A stretch of 64,000 bases of DNA, from the NCBI GenBank assembly GCA_944474755.1, contig OX104115.1:63244648-63308647 (forward strand), in the 5' to 3' direction. Both the position numbers and the translations under genes were made by a program. Positions 23,601 through 38,600 of this stretch are shown here, one piece after another (position 1 is the first letter of the stretch; every line of letters begins with the position of its first letter). Under the pieces are notes generated by a model, which was not told where the DNA came from, did no database searches, and saw only the letters and a program-made list of their open reading frames with translations. This DNA is from Limnoperna fortunei. Its lineage: Eukaryota; Mollusca; Bivalvia; Mytilida; Modiolidae.

Positions 23601-26600
23601 CTACAATCTGGTTTTCTCCTTCAATAAAAACAGGACGCCCAAATATAGTTGAAAAATTGCTGAAAGTGGTATTAAACAACACAGGGATCTGTGCATGACG
23701 ATTCACATGTGCTTTCGAGTGGTTCTGGGTCGATTTTGTTATATCGAGTCCCACACACTATAACAAGATCGACCCAGTATTATTCAAAAGCGCATGTAAA
23801 TCAATTTTTATAAATCCCCCGGATTCAAACAAACAAAAACGACTGTATGAGGCAACATATATCTTTATAATCAGAATGCATGTCAACTAGTTTGTTTTAA
23901 ATTTAAACAGTGTGTTAATAGCTTATACTAAAAGACACAATCAAATGGAGTGCTTTTCTGCTTGCATTTTTTAAAATTAATATTCAATATGCGATATTAA
24001 AAAAATTTCCACTGTACATATTCCATACTATGCTTATTGTTTACATGTACTTGACTTTTGCTACGCAATCTGACACTTTTTGTTTTCAACAAGTGTCTTA
24101 CGATGTTTGCGAAAGATAGCCAGCTTTCGTGACGTTCTATGGCATTTGCGCCTAAACCGCAAACGACATTACCCCAAGGTTTTCAAGTGGACAATAATCG
24201 CTTGCTCCAAGTTACACCCATTCTAATTTTGGTCAAAATTAACCTTGGAAAATCGCTCTATCAAATTAAAAAACAGCATTTCAAAACGCTGAACAAATGT
24301 TAAAAAATAATTGCTGATTTCAATTTGCACCTTTTTGGATCTATATACATAAGGAACATAAGATCGAACATACGCGCTAAGAGGTTTTATTTGTCACTCA
24401 AAAAACGTCTGCTAAAACACATTGACTTGATCACATCTTCCTTTGTTTGAAGGAACACACAAAATGAAGCAAAATATATCGTTTTGCCTTTCGTTTAATT
24501 AAATACTTAAAGCATAAAAATGCAACATCGTTTAAAACGATGGCAATTTCGTGAGGTAAACATGCACGGAAAATTGGTACGTTTTTGGCTTATTACGATG
24601 GGTGGTGACCAATTTCGACTCGTGTAACGAGAAATATTATTGGTTCAGCATGAATAACCAATTATAAAAATTAATCAAAAGGACCGGGAACAAATATTGT
24701 GTCAGCTTACTACGGAATAATGTAGCGAAATGGTGAGTGCAATTGATCACCGATGTCGAATAATGCATTTACTATTCTTGTGTCACAAACACCAAAATAT
24801 CTTTTCAATACATTTTTATTAGTTAGAAATTGTTATATATTTAAATATACTTGTATTTTATTTACGAAACTTCTACATGCCATTCTCCCAACCTTAAAAA
24901 ATTTTATAGATGGCGCCGCTCTGCAAATCTGTACATCGACAAAGCACACACTTTTGTGTTGATTTTCATTTAATTAAACACGTAAAAAATAGAATGCAAA
25001 ACCGTATGAAACGACGACCACACGATCGCATAAAATAATCATTAAATCACTTTAATGATAATAAAGTCGTCAAATATTATTAGACTGGTGCCTCTGTATT
25101 AAAGTACTACATTTGTCGGTTCAGTGAACAGCTATCGCGAGGATTGCCAAATATCGCGTTGATTTCCGAAACCAAAAAGTGTAACGAGTCTGTCTTTCGC
25201 GGATGAACATGGAATATTAGTTTAAATCGTAATATTAGTTATCAATTATACAGTAAATGAGACATAATACGAAAGGACATGTATAGTAAAGTTGTTCAAG
25301 ATAAATGTGGTGCACCAATTCATGTAATTGATAGATTCCTCAAATGTGACCTATATTTTACGAGCGTAAGGTTTGATTACACGCCGGTCGCAGTAGTTTC
25401 TATGTATTAGAGCGTTAGCAAGGGTAAAGTTTGCTACGCAACCTTCCCAAAAAGAGGTATTACAACAAGAACAAAATTCAAGTGTTGTGATAAGTTTTGT
25501 ATGTCTGCCAAAAAACAAGCACACTGGTTTATACTAGTCACATGTTGAAAGCTACAGCAGCCTTCAGTTCAACCTTTAACTTAGCCATAACAAGTCCTTT
25601 CTTAATCCTGACTGCTAAGTTTAGAGTTTTACATACATTTTACAAAACCACAGAAGAACTTGATTTATTAACACAGTACAAGACTGGTTTTCTTGTTCTA
25701 CTGAAACCTCACCTGTCTAAATTTATATTAGATTGTATTGGAGGTTTTGACCGTCTATGCAGTGATGCTTTTTGGGCATATGTTGCTCCCTTCTTCTTTT
25801 CAGCAACTAATTCTCTCATCTCGGTTAAAAGAGATTTTAACTCATTACCAAACTGTCTGTAATCATCAGTATCCTGAAGATAAAGGTATAATAATGTTAA
25901 ACAATAATTATATAAGTGTAGAGTAAAGATCCTTGTACAAGTATACAGCAACAATACATTCCAGCTAATCATATATATTTGTTTGTTTGAATGATGTTTT
26001 ATGCCACTTTCAGCAATTTTTCAGCTATTTCATGGCTTCCAGTTTTATTGGGGGAGAAAGCCGGAGTATCCGGAGAGAACCCCTGACCTTCATTAGGAAA
26101 ACTGGCAATCCTTGTCAATTAAGATTGGAGTCGAGTACACCCTGTCTGCTCTGAGACTCGAACCCACAACATCAGTGTTGACAGATCACATGATCAATAG
26201 TAGATTAACTACCTTAACCACTCGGCCACCGAGGCCCCTTAATCATATATGAGCTATTTTTTATTATTAGCTCAAATATAAACAATGATGACAATTTTTA
26301 ACATTTCATTGGTAAAAGAGAAATTTCTAAAGTTATAATTAAATGTTTAAATATTAACCCGGTCCATGGCAGATACATTTTTCTACATCACTCAAGGTTT
26401 TATGGATTACTGTAAGCAGCTGTATATAATAACATTTAATTAAAAATCTTATCATCCTGGGTAAGTCTAATTACTTTGAACTAGGTTGCTATCTGAATTA
26501 ACTAACCCGACAAAATGGTAATATACACCGAGCCACTAAGTGAGGTAAATATTCATTTTGAGGGTTGACAAATCGACAGCAACATAGTTCATAGACAAGA

Positions 26601-29600
26601 AGTGTTTTAATATCTGGGTTGAGGAACAGAAAAAAATTAATGGTGTCATTTTATTTATAATAATTCTAGTGCTAATAACTAATAATTCAGTTATTGGTCC
26701 TTACATTTAATTTTATTCTATACATGTACTGGTTTCTGTAGTAAAGTATAATAATAACTTTTAAATAATCATCTGGTCATCCTGGGTATTATTATAAACA
26801 TGAAGTCACAAGGTTTAATGTTATTAATTCAATCACTAGCAAGAACATTAAAATGGGTGTGTACGATACATTAATGCGTAAAATACACAGCCAATTATTA
26901 TAGAAGTTGCTTAATGTAGGTTGTAGCACCATGTATTATATCTTTTGATCTTTTATACATTATATCATTTATTGTGCACAATTCTACCCCATATATGGTT
27001 AAAATAATAACAATGGCGGGTTAAAAATCAATCACCATTTAAATGTTAAATACTGATTCCTTTTGACTGCAGGCCTGTCAACTTTCCCGATTTTCGCGGG
27101 TTTTCCCGATTTTCGGGTCTTGATTTTGTGAAAACCCGAAACCCGATATCGGGTTTCTAAAATGGATGAAAAACCCGATTTTGAACAATGCCTACCGATA
27201 AAATTTGGAAAATCACGATTTTCAACCATGGGAAGCAACTGTCCACAACATCCAATCAAATTATTCGTTTCATAACGATGTCGGCTAATTTTACGCTTCA
27301 TCTAAAGACCAATTGACCTGGTGGCGTAGAGTTAATTAAAGCCATAAATTTGACATTTTTATTGTTTTTCTTGTTGTATACAAAAGTCGAGTGATACATA
27401 ATTATGAGTAATTTGTTCCTAATAGGATGATTAGTTAAATTGAAATTCGGAGCTTGGGTGTTGTTGTCGTAATGGGATTACGGTAATTTTATTAGTCTTT
27501 GGTAAACCGGAACGGGTTTAAAGATGTCTGCTTGGATGCTGTTTTGATACCGTGAAATGTATTCATTTTTTCTGTTTCGTATATATATATGGGCATTTCA
27601 CAAAATATCATCAGTTTTAGATGAGTTCAATTAAGCATGGTTGTCACTCCTCCGAGTAAGAAAAAACGGTCCTCGTGCCGTTTTCTAGAGAAATGGTTGA
27701 ACGATTCTATGTACAGTACGTGGCTGAGTAAATCCCATCAGGGTGACTCACATGCATATTGTAAATTAAGTAATAAATATTTCAAAGTTGATGGGGGTAT
27801 TAATGATGTTGCAAAGCATGCAGCTACTGCCAGTCACACAAAGAACCAGACTGCGCAGAATAGTACCAAACCAGCAACAAATTACTTCACACGACCAGAT
27901 GACGATGATGCATCTTTGATGTTTATATGTAGTGCTTTCAATAATTAATGCATGTTTTGTTATTCATCTATGTATGTTATTGCTATTGCTGACTTCATGG
28001 ACTTTGTGTTAATAAAGTGTGACACCTTCAAGCCTTATTTCTTTGCCTTTTTGCTTCAGTTGCAAATTTAAACAGGAATTGAACAGTTTATTGCAAAACA
28101 AACTACATGTATATGTTAAATATTTATCCCTTCACAGCTGCATCTGGCTGTACAATAATGAACATGTATCTGTAAAAGAAAAGACTTTCGCGCACAATTT
28201 TTTTTTTTGGCGCATAAAAAACCCCCATGGAGATTTTTAAAAGTTGACAGGCCTGTGACTGTTTTGTTAATCTGACAATATGTTAACATTAGCTCTTTCT
28301 GCTTAAAGACATAATGCTATTGATAATCTGATTTACTACCTCCCAATGTTTAACCATTTTATAAACCCACTCGTAAGAGATGGGGCTATATTGCAATCAC
28401 CTTGTCCATCTGTCTGTCGGGTGCAAACTGTTGTAAGATATTTCTCGGCTTCTAGTAAAGGGATTTATTTCAAATTTGGGCACAGCTTTAGCATGATGAG
28501 TTTTACCATGCCTCCCCTTTCCAGGTCAGTCAGTTATCTACCTCCTGTTCTCCAAGCCAAAAAATGGTCGAGTGGGGGTATATTTAGCATGACTTAGTGC
28601 TGGTCCATGTTGGAACAGAATTTTTGGACTGAAATGCATTTTTGTATCCCCACCCCACCATACAAAAACTAAACACTTTAAGAGAAATGCCAATTAGCTT
28701 TTCTTCAATTAAACTTAATTATCTGGATGAATATTTGTATAACAATAGCTCAACTAGAGACCTACAGTACATGTACTCATAAGAATTATGTGTCCAAGAA
28801 TAAAAATGTTTATGACCAATTTAAGGCTCTTGGAAATGAATATCTTGCTATGAAATTTTTTTTAAATTTGAAAACCTATTTATATCTAACCAAATGAACA
28901 AGAATAAGCTTACCCTTGTTGGTTTCTCCTGCTGATCATAAGCGGAAGTTCTTGTACTTGAGTGAGGTTCTGAGTTAGAGTTTCTAGCCACCTGGTCAAA
29001 GGTTCTTGAACTATTATTATCCGACTGAGTTTCTTTAAATTCGTCCTGTGGATAGTGTGGTGTGACTGGGTATACTATACTGGGTAAGTTGTCTTTCTTA
29101 CAATTTTTCTGTATAACTTCCTGCATACAAAGAAATAATTTATTGCATGTGACATCAGATGAATTATTCTTTGAATCGTGGAAATCAGATCGTTATATAG
29201 GCAGTAATGGAACAAAAAAAAATTTTTTTAAACCCAATTCAACAAAATCCTAGACACCACATAATTTTCCTATCACAATTTATTAGACATTTCAAATTCC
29301 TACAAATTATTTAATGATGCCCCATCCTGAGCAAATCAAAATAAGTTAATTTGTGTTTTAAATTGTTGTCTGCAATACAATTTCCGTATTTCAAATGATT
29401 AAGTGAAAACTTTCTCATATTCATGCAGAAACCACACACCTGGCAAATTTAAGCATTATTTGTGGCCATAAGTCACGAACAGAAATCGGTCAATGCAAAG
29501 TCTAGAACAGAAATTGGTCAATGCTCACATGATCTGTGTGCAGTAGTTCCGAAGATTCCAAATTTCAAATTATTTGGTCAATGCTTTCTACAGTTGTCAT

Positions 29601-32600
29601 GCATAAACCAGTTTTGTGCATACATACAGAGCCAAATCTATATGCCCCAACAATCAGTTTATAAATACCATGAAAACCAATACCCATGAACTTCAACAAT
29701 ATATCATGTCACACATATAACTTTATATCTTTCTGTACTTTTTCAAACTTTAACATTCAGTTATGAACTGACTAGTCACCTCTGATAAATGCTACTTGAC
29801 AAAGTCAACATTTTGTAACCCTCAAATAACTCTAGTGTTTGACCTTTCAGTTAAGACATTGAGCTCCAGTTTGTATATTTATCACAAGCGAAAAATTTTT
29901 TACTGGCAATATGAGTTGAAATATTTCACAGTATATTTTATGAATATCACACAATAATTTTATTTGTTAAAATAATGCAGACCTATGAATATTGATATAT
30001 GTAGTTAAATTTTGATACCGCTCTCTTGAACACTTACTCAATCAACCACTCCCCACCTCCCCCTTCCCCAAAAAAAATAAAACAGCATTCTTCAAAATGT
30101 ATATAACAAACCTGAAGATCTAGTTGGTGTTTCAATCTTAATCTTGCTAATTCTTGTTCATATTGTTCTAACTCTGCCTGTGTCGTAGCATTCCTTGTCG
30201 CAGCCTACAGAGAGAAAACATAGTGTCAAATAAACATAGAAGCATTTATAGGATAATTAATTGGGCGGAGTGAATATCCAAAATATGATCACGAGTGCCG
30301 CATAACGCATCTGATTAAACGAGTGCGCGGAACTTGTTCCGCATACGAGTGTAATCTGATGCTGTATGCGGCACGAGTGATCATATTTTGGATATTCACG
30401 ATGCCCAATTGATTATCATATTTATTATATAGATCAAAATTGTTTTCGTAAAATGTTAATGCTTAATCCTAAATTTTATGAACGGCGGATGAATATCTGT
30501 ACAGTACAAAACCAACTGACATTTTGGCGGGAAAAAACCCGAGAGTGAAAATAAACGATAATTTTCACATGTGATTTACCGTTTTTTCTGTCACTCGGAA
30601 AATTCAATATTTTATCTCTATCTATATAATAATGAACATTAATCAACTGATAATAGTCGTAGAACATTTTTTATCATGAAAAACGTGCATACCCTTAACA
30701 CTTGCATCTTAACAGGTAACACATGCATTACATTTTATTTAAAAAAAACAATTATAAGTCATTTTGAGCAAATAAACTTTAAATAAGTATTTAAATTAAT
30801 TTCCATTTGATTGTAATTGATCTCCAAAGAATAATAATTCTTAAAATTAAACCAAACTTTCTAAGTATTCTTATGACCTCTTATTTTTTTCAGGCAAAAC
30901 CTATCTCCTAATGAATAATCATATAAATATCTTATAACTGACATCAAAACAGAAAAAAATATGGCAGAAAAGTTCTTCCAGAAAGCACAACATAATTCTA
31001 ACTGAGTTGAAAAAAGCTCTATCATGTCAAAACTTTTACTTTTGTTTAACTTTTTTGTCTGGAACTCTCTCTATTCAAGTAACATTGTAGAAATAATTTG
31101 GCATTTGGATGTTTCAATTTTGATCCAATATATGAAATTTCTACTGTAATGACATACATGCTCTAATGAGATAACTCCTACATATTGGACATTACTCCTA
31201 GATATGGGACATCACTCCTACATATTGAATATAACTCCTACATAAGGGACATATCTTCTACATATGGGACATAACTTCTACATATGGAACAGAACTCCTA
31301 CATATGGGACTTAACACCTACATATAGGATATAACTTCTACATATGGGGCATAACTCCTACATATAGGATATAACTTCTACAAATGGGGCATAACTCCTA
31401 CATATAGGATATAACTTCTACAAATGGGGCATAACTCCTACATATAGGATATAACTCCTACATATGGAACAGAACTCCTACATATGGGACTTAACACCTA
31501 CATATAGGATATAACTTCTACATATGGGGCATAACTCCTACATATAGGATATAACTTCTACAAATGGGGCATAACTCCTACATACAGGATATAACTTCTA
31601 CATACTGGACTTCTACATATGGGACATAACTCCTACATATGGAACAGAACTCCTACATATGGGACTTAACACTAACATATAGGATATAACTTCTACATAT
31701 GGGGTATAACTCCTACATATAGGATATAACTTCTACAAATGGGGCATAACTCCTACATATAGGATATAACTTCTACAAATGGGGCATAACTCCTACATAC
31801 AGGATATAACTTCTACATACTGGACTTCTACATATGGGACATAACTCCTACATATTGTACATATTGGACATAACTCCTATACTCCTATACATGAGACACA
31901 ACAAGTACATATGGGACATAACTCCTATATATATTGAACACAACTCCTGCATATTGGACATAACTCCTATATATGGGACATAACTCCATCACATAGGACA
32001 TAACTTCTATATATGGGGCATCCCTTACATATGGATCATAACTATGTAACATAACCACTGCAAAAGAGGATAGCATGGGAAGATTCATCTACCAATACAG
32101 TTCACCATAATCATCATTCCTTATCACAACACAATGTAATTTAAATGCCCAACAGTTTGTAACAAAAACTTCAGGCCATAACACGAGAGGCCACAATATA
32201 GATGTATGATTGCTGTTGTCTATTTGCTATGGCATAAAAAACTAGTGGTCAAAGATATAGCTGAAAATGATGTATGACGAAATAAAACTATGCCAAGGTA
32301 CAGCTGAAAGTTTTAGTACGGGACAATAATACATAAGCAATCTTTTTTTTTGGCCTTTCAACATCAACATGAAGCCCAATATTTTAAAATTGCTTACTCA
32401 GCCTTTACAATATTACAACTGTGTCTATATTGCATAGAAATTGTATATTTGAAGCCTGATGTGTTTTAAGTAACAGTTGTGGTGCCATATGCATAAAAAC
32501 ACATCACCAAAGCAGTGGAGTTGATATTGAAACATGTCCATGTCTTTTCACTTACAAAAAAGTACAAAAGCTAGGTATTTTAAATTCTGAAATAAATTTG

Positions 32601-35600
32601 AACCCTACATTGCAAAATTTTAAGGTTTTTTTGTTTACTTTAATAAAACATATACATTATGTAAACTAATGCGTACTTAAATTTAATTCCAACTTTTAAA
32701 AAAAACTGCAGAAAGTAATTGAATTTCAATAAACATGATTAATAAACATGTAAGATGTGTGATAATAATATTTAAAATATTGTTTAATGTTCATAACCTT
32801 TTGAGTTATAACTTATTATCTATTTATCTACAAGTACATTAAAAGTCTTAAAATGACAGGTTAATTTTCCAGTGGGTAAAATCATTGAAAATAAGCTGCA
32901 ATGGAAGAATTTGTTAAACTGGGATATATATCACAGAGATATTCTATCACATATATATTTATACACATCATTCATGATAACAATATCGACTGGTACTCTG
33001 CCATTTTAAGTCTACAGTAAACCAGTTCCAGTAAACTATTAGTCTACCTTCATTTCAATCAAAAAGTGTTCATTCAGGACATGTTTTTCTATAAAAATAT
33101 ATAAGTAAATCATCTAAAATTATGAAAGGTACATTTTGTCAGATATTAACAGAACACCATTATTATTTTAAAACTGTGTTCACAAGGTATTGATACTTAT
33201 TGATACTTATTGATGGCAGGGCACCAGTCTAACAGTTATGACAGTTACTAATGCTGAAGATACAGGAAATGAACACACAGTGTAACAATAAAACAAGTGA
33301 TATACCATAGGCCAATAACAAACCTTTTTGGGTTTAGTGGGACCTTTTTTATTTTGTTTGTCCCCTGCACTGCGTTTAGACTGCAACAGGAAACAAGGTA
33401 AGACATATTTATTTATTTTCTTTATCTGCTTTAAAATTACAAGAGTGAACTGACCAATCAAATAACAGCATTAGATTTACCTCTGTTAACTAATGTGGTA
33501 AAACACATTTTATATCCTTATAAAGTATGCTTTAATTCAATGAAAATATCATAATTTTCAAATTCCTATTATTAGCTTGACTATTGCTGAAAAATTGCTT
33601 GCTGGATGTTAACCAAATTCTGTTAAATGAGTTTTCACCTAACAAAATATTGTTTCATTAATAAAAGCTATGGCTAAATTTTTTATCTTGATATATTTGA
33701 CATAGTTTGAAAGAAATGAGTTTTAATTTTTTATAATTTACACTACTTTATCATAAAGTCTGAGGGTCTTACTTTCTCTGAATGGAAAGTATATGCTAAA
33801 TTTATGAATAAGGCTTAATAATTATCTTCGAAAATATTATCACTTTTAAAAGTGTACAATTTTTTGTAACATGTCAATTAATTTTAAACCAATTAAAAAA
33901 ACTTGTCTTGGTACTGTATGTAAATAAAAGATAGCTGAATTCTGGGTAAATTTTTTGTTGTCAATTGTTTTTAACAGGGATTGCTATAATCTCACTGCAT
34001 TCTGTACTGCCAGCAGCACCACAGCATTATCTCAAACACAAAAACAGCATAATGAAGGGAAAAAAATATTTTCAAAATAAAAAATTTTCATTTTATTTTC
34101 AAACAAGCAATGTATGATCACACAAAATTCTAAATTGACAGATGCATGGCAGCATAAATGCAGACACAAAACAGCACTTTACAGAACCTTAAAAAATTAA
34201 GTTGGGTAAAATTGCAGCTTTTATTTAGTATGTCTACAGGTCATTTAAAATTAACATGATTTTCTCACAAAAGCCGTGGAAAAATACTAGGCATTAAATT
34301 CTTAGATGGCTTTTTAAAATATTGATGAAATGAGGTTAAATCCGGGGTTAATTAATTGGAAGAACAAATTAACTAGATAAGTTCATAGACAAAAATGTCA
34401 TTAACATGACCAGCAAACACCCTTAAGTCAGAATATAACAAATGTAACAGAAATCACAATCCTTCAAAACAATGCAAAAGTTTACTTCTTCTAAAATTCT
34501 CTACTGGTCACGGTACAATTATTGACATCTATTTTATTAATTTTTTTTTTTAATTCTTTTAAGTTTTGATATTTAACTTGAACACCATAAGCAGAGATGC
34601 CCACTGCTGCAGGCATTTTTTTTAGATTAAATAGTTTGTTAATTTGCCTGCTAGACTGAGTGGTAACATGACAAATTTGGGAACCTCTAATTATTACAAA
34701 TATTTATATTTCATTATTATGTAAACAAACATCTACCATGGACATTTTTTTCAATGCTTTAAATATTGTCCTCAATCAAATAAGGCTTCCTCTAAACATA
34801 TCCCTTTGTTGCCTCACAGAACATGCAAATAGATCCCAGTGTAGCTCAGTCTTAAAAACTCATGCATGTAATTCAGAGAAAACTGTTGTTAGCAGCCAAC
34901 AACAAATACTTACTAATTTGTTCTGAAAAATGTGTGTTGTTTTAAAAAATGTATAACCAATTTTGTAATGTTTCAAACTGTCTATAAACAATGCAGTAAT
35001 TAAGTTACACAAGTGTAAGAAATTATTTCTTTTAGGTGAATATTATAATGTATTTCTTCTAGCAAAATGTAATGTAAAATAAATATAATATAGTGTTAAA
35101 TAAGGAAGACAAAACACAACATAATTCACTTTCTGTACTATACACACAAGTCTTTAGAACCCAAAGTATGTTGCAACATAAATAAAAATATTTTAAATTC
35201 AATCATATGTAATACATCTTTTAATGCAATTTCATTGGCTATCATGTCAAGGAATATATCTCACGTTGAGGCTGTAGATATGACTAACTTCTAAAGCTGC
35301 AACTGTCTATAAATTTGGTTGGACTTTTTGGGGAGTCTATTTTGTAAAACATGTTTACATATCTACAGTTTTTTCATTGTTTTCTAACTTGTTGAAAAAA
35401 CAGAAATAATTTAATTTTTTTGCCATCTTATAAATGACAACAAAGAGGTTTTGTCAATGGAACTCAAATAAAATAGTAAGTTCTGGCTTCCAAGTGGATA
35501 AAGAGTTCAAACTATAGTTGAAGATCTTGTATAGCATATATCTTGATATACTAGAAGTTATTTCTACAGGCCAGAATAATTGTCCATATATTTCTATAAA

Positions 35601-38600
35601 TCTACAAATTTTCATAACAAAACACAAATTCAGACATACCTTTTCCAGTAACATTTCCAAACTGCTGACCTGTCGTTTCATTTCCATGACTTTTTCCTGA
35701 GATGACTCCAGATCAGCTGACAGCTGTTGATTGTGAGTTAATGTCTTATTCAATGTGGATTTCAGTCTTTCTTTGTCATTCTCTAAACCATGTCTTTCCT
35801 GTAGGATAATCATAATTAGCTCAATAAAAGTAAGAACAAAAAAAAAACAAAAAATTTTTTACCATGGGTAGTATTGTATATTCTTTCTGGTCCTAGATTC
35901 CACAAAACATCTGAAATTTGAGGATCCCCTGGACTTATTCTTAATTCAAATTTAGACTAATCAGATTATTGGAAATTTTAACTTTAATCTTTATATTAAA
36001 TCTTTATTTGAGAAGTTTTTTGAACTTGGGACCTAATTTGTTTGGAAAGATCAATTTTATTTGGAACGAAAATCTTAACTTTCATCCTGTTCCAAAAGCT
36101 TGCACAAATAATTTGATAATAACATCTACAGTAGATACATTTTTAGTCACTGAAACAGCAGGTTTAGGCATAACCTGTTTTACAGGAATCGTAACGACAA
36201 TCATAATACCTACCCTTGTAAGTGTATCCAGCTTATCTTCTAACCATCTTACTTTGGTTTTTAATGCATCAATTTCACTTCTTTTTAATGTGACCTCTTT
36301 TTGCATTTTATCTGCAACTTTGACAGCTGAAATAAACATGAAATAAACATTATAAGTCCATAGGTTTAATTGCAATATGCCTATACTGGGAAAAACTTTA
36401 ATTTACTGTCAATCAAAACTTATAAACACAAAATACAGATTTATAATAATATATTCTCTTAGAAAATGGCTGGGATCCAACAGAACAGTTTTGCCCCAAC
36501 CCTTTCAATAAAGTAAGTGTTCCAGCCAGCCTTTCCTAACACAATAGTATTGGTCTCCTTTATGTGCATGTAAGAGCTTTGCCTTTGGATTTTCATCCCT
36601 CTTTTAGATAGATTTTTTTTAAATGTTGCTTCATTCCGACCTAGGTATTCAACACTTAACTTTAATTTTATTCTATTCTGGAACAAATTCTGGAAATGTT
36701 CAAAAAAAAAAACAACCAAAAATAAATAAATAAAAAAAAATATGAAAAATATAAATGATTTTTTAAAATTTATATTAGAATTCTACAGAAGAATCAATTT
36801 CCAGTTTAAGCAGGTTTGATGTCAATTTCCATGTGCATCATTTCTGAAATAGACCTTATTTATTAAGAAACATACAACTGTTTAAGGACTCGTAGGCAAC
36901 TGCACACAGTGATTATAAAACATGTACAAATTTCTATTTTGATGTGTTTTTATCTTTTGTTTTCCTACATTGTAGACCAAAATATGTACTTCTGTTGTAC
37001 ACCTAAACTATGCAACATAACTGCAGTGCCCAGGGATTGAACCAGCATTATGAAGTGATCACCAACAACAGAAATTAGTTTCATTCATTTTATTGCCTGT
37101 TAATATGTAGCTAACCTTGATGATCTGCAGAATCTCTGGTCCGCAATGTTTTCTGTGCTAACCTGACTTCTTGTTCAGCAGCTAAAATCATAAACAACAT
37201 AAACAATTAAGAATTTACACCGTAACACACCGATTAACACTGTTTTTACGTGTATACCTTAGGTTTTATATAAGCAACAGAATCAATCTACTGTAAACGT
37301 AGTAATTTTCGCGATGTACTAATTTTTGCTGTTTTCGCGGTACCAAGAAAAGCGTGAAAATAGATACCCTCGAAAAACTTTGGTATACTAAACAGACACA
37401 CGGGCAAGGTAAACATCAGAGATCAATTATTGATCGTGTAAGTACTGTTATAAATTGTACGCATTTATCTTACAAAAAAAACAAATTGTTTATATTTTCA
37501 TCAATCAATTATTGAAATCAAATGTTTGATATTATTTACCTTAAATTGGCGTGAATAAAAATAAAAAGAATATTTTACAAATTATTGACAAAATCAATAC
37601 ATATCTATTTACAACATGTACATCAAGACGGCCTGATTACTAGTAACCTGTCATTGTACGGATCACTGATTACAATAAACAATTGTACAACGAAGTGTTG
37701 ATTTATTAATTAACGAGTGTTTTTATAACGGGAAGTTACATTTCTCAACGGCTTCTTTGATCGCCGATTTAAACCAACCTCGAATTAATGTTTTAGGTCT
37801 AATTTGTTGAAATGCATTATTCGATGAATTCCGCGAAAATAAGTACCCGCGAAAATGTTCAACTTGACAAAAACGTTTACAGTAACTTTGTTTCCAAACT
37901 GACATGTTTTGTATAACACATGGTTCATTGCATTTCTGTAGATATGTTTTTTTTCAAAAGGTGTTATTCATTAGTTTAAGCAATTATGCACCAGTACCAA
38001 GGATACTAGTGTTATTGGGACAGGAATTATACCAGAATTACCTGGTGAGAACAGAGTCAGGAAAACACTTCTGAAGATAAACTCTCAAACCACATCACTA
38101 TATACTCAGATTACTGACGTCATATTATTTTTCAACCATTTCTCAAGCAACTGTATTCAGTAAATGGGAATTAAAAGCAATAAACAAAATGATTCATTTT
38201 TAACATTTGTACAAATCTCATTTATACCTTTGACTCTTGCTTGCAGTTTGCTGATCTCTCTTTCCCTGTCGGCTTTTTGTTTTTCATAAATCTCTTTTAT
38301 TTTGTCCTTTTCTTCGGTAGTAGTAGCCACCTCAAACCTACTTTCCTTCAGTTCTCTATACAAATTGTCTTTCTCTTGCTGTAGAATATTTGCTTCCTCT
38401 TTCCTTATCTGCATTTCTTCCATATTCTGATGCTTTTCTTCTTCCAGTTCTTTGATTCTCTTTTCCCGTATTTTCATCTTCTTTGACATGGTGTCACGTG
38501 ACAACTTTAATTCCTCCAATGCTTTTGTCTTTTCCTGTATCATCACTAGCAGATTCTCCTTTTCCTCTCGCAATGCATCTGTGGTCTTTGAGGTAGTCTC

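Noticed and set aside
25497..25926. Plus-strand frames of 121 and 62 residues
   Set aside because: They are antisense to CCDC158 exon 21 and its flanks, with no independent support.
27032..27301. 89-residue minus-strand frame in the hAT-like element
   Set aside because: It reads through the CCCGAT subterminal repeats and shows repeated RKSGKP-type words that follow the DNA repeat rather than a protein domain.
31171..32050. CRISPR-like array
   Set aside because: Repeats are contiguous 20-mers with no unique spacers, in an animal intron.
35969..36346. 125-residue plus-strand frame
   Set aside because: It overlaps exon 16 in antisense and has the hydrophobic, AT-driven composition of a chance frame.
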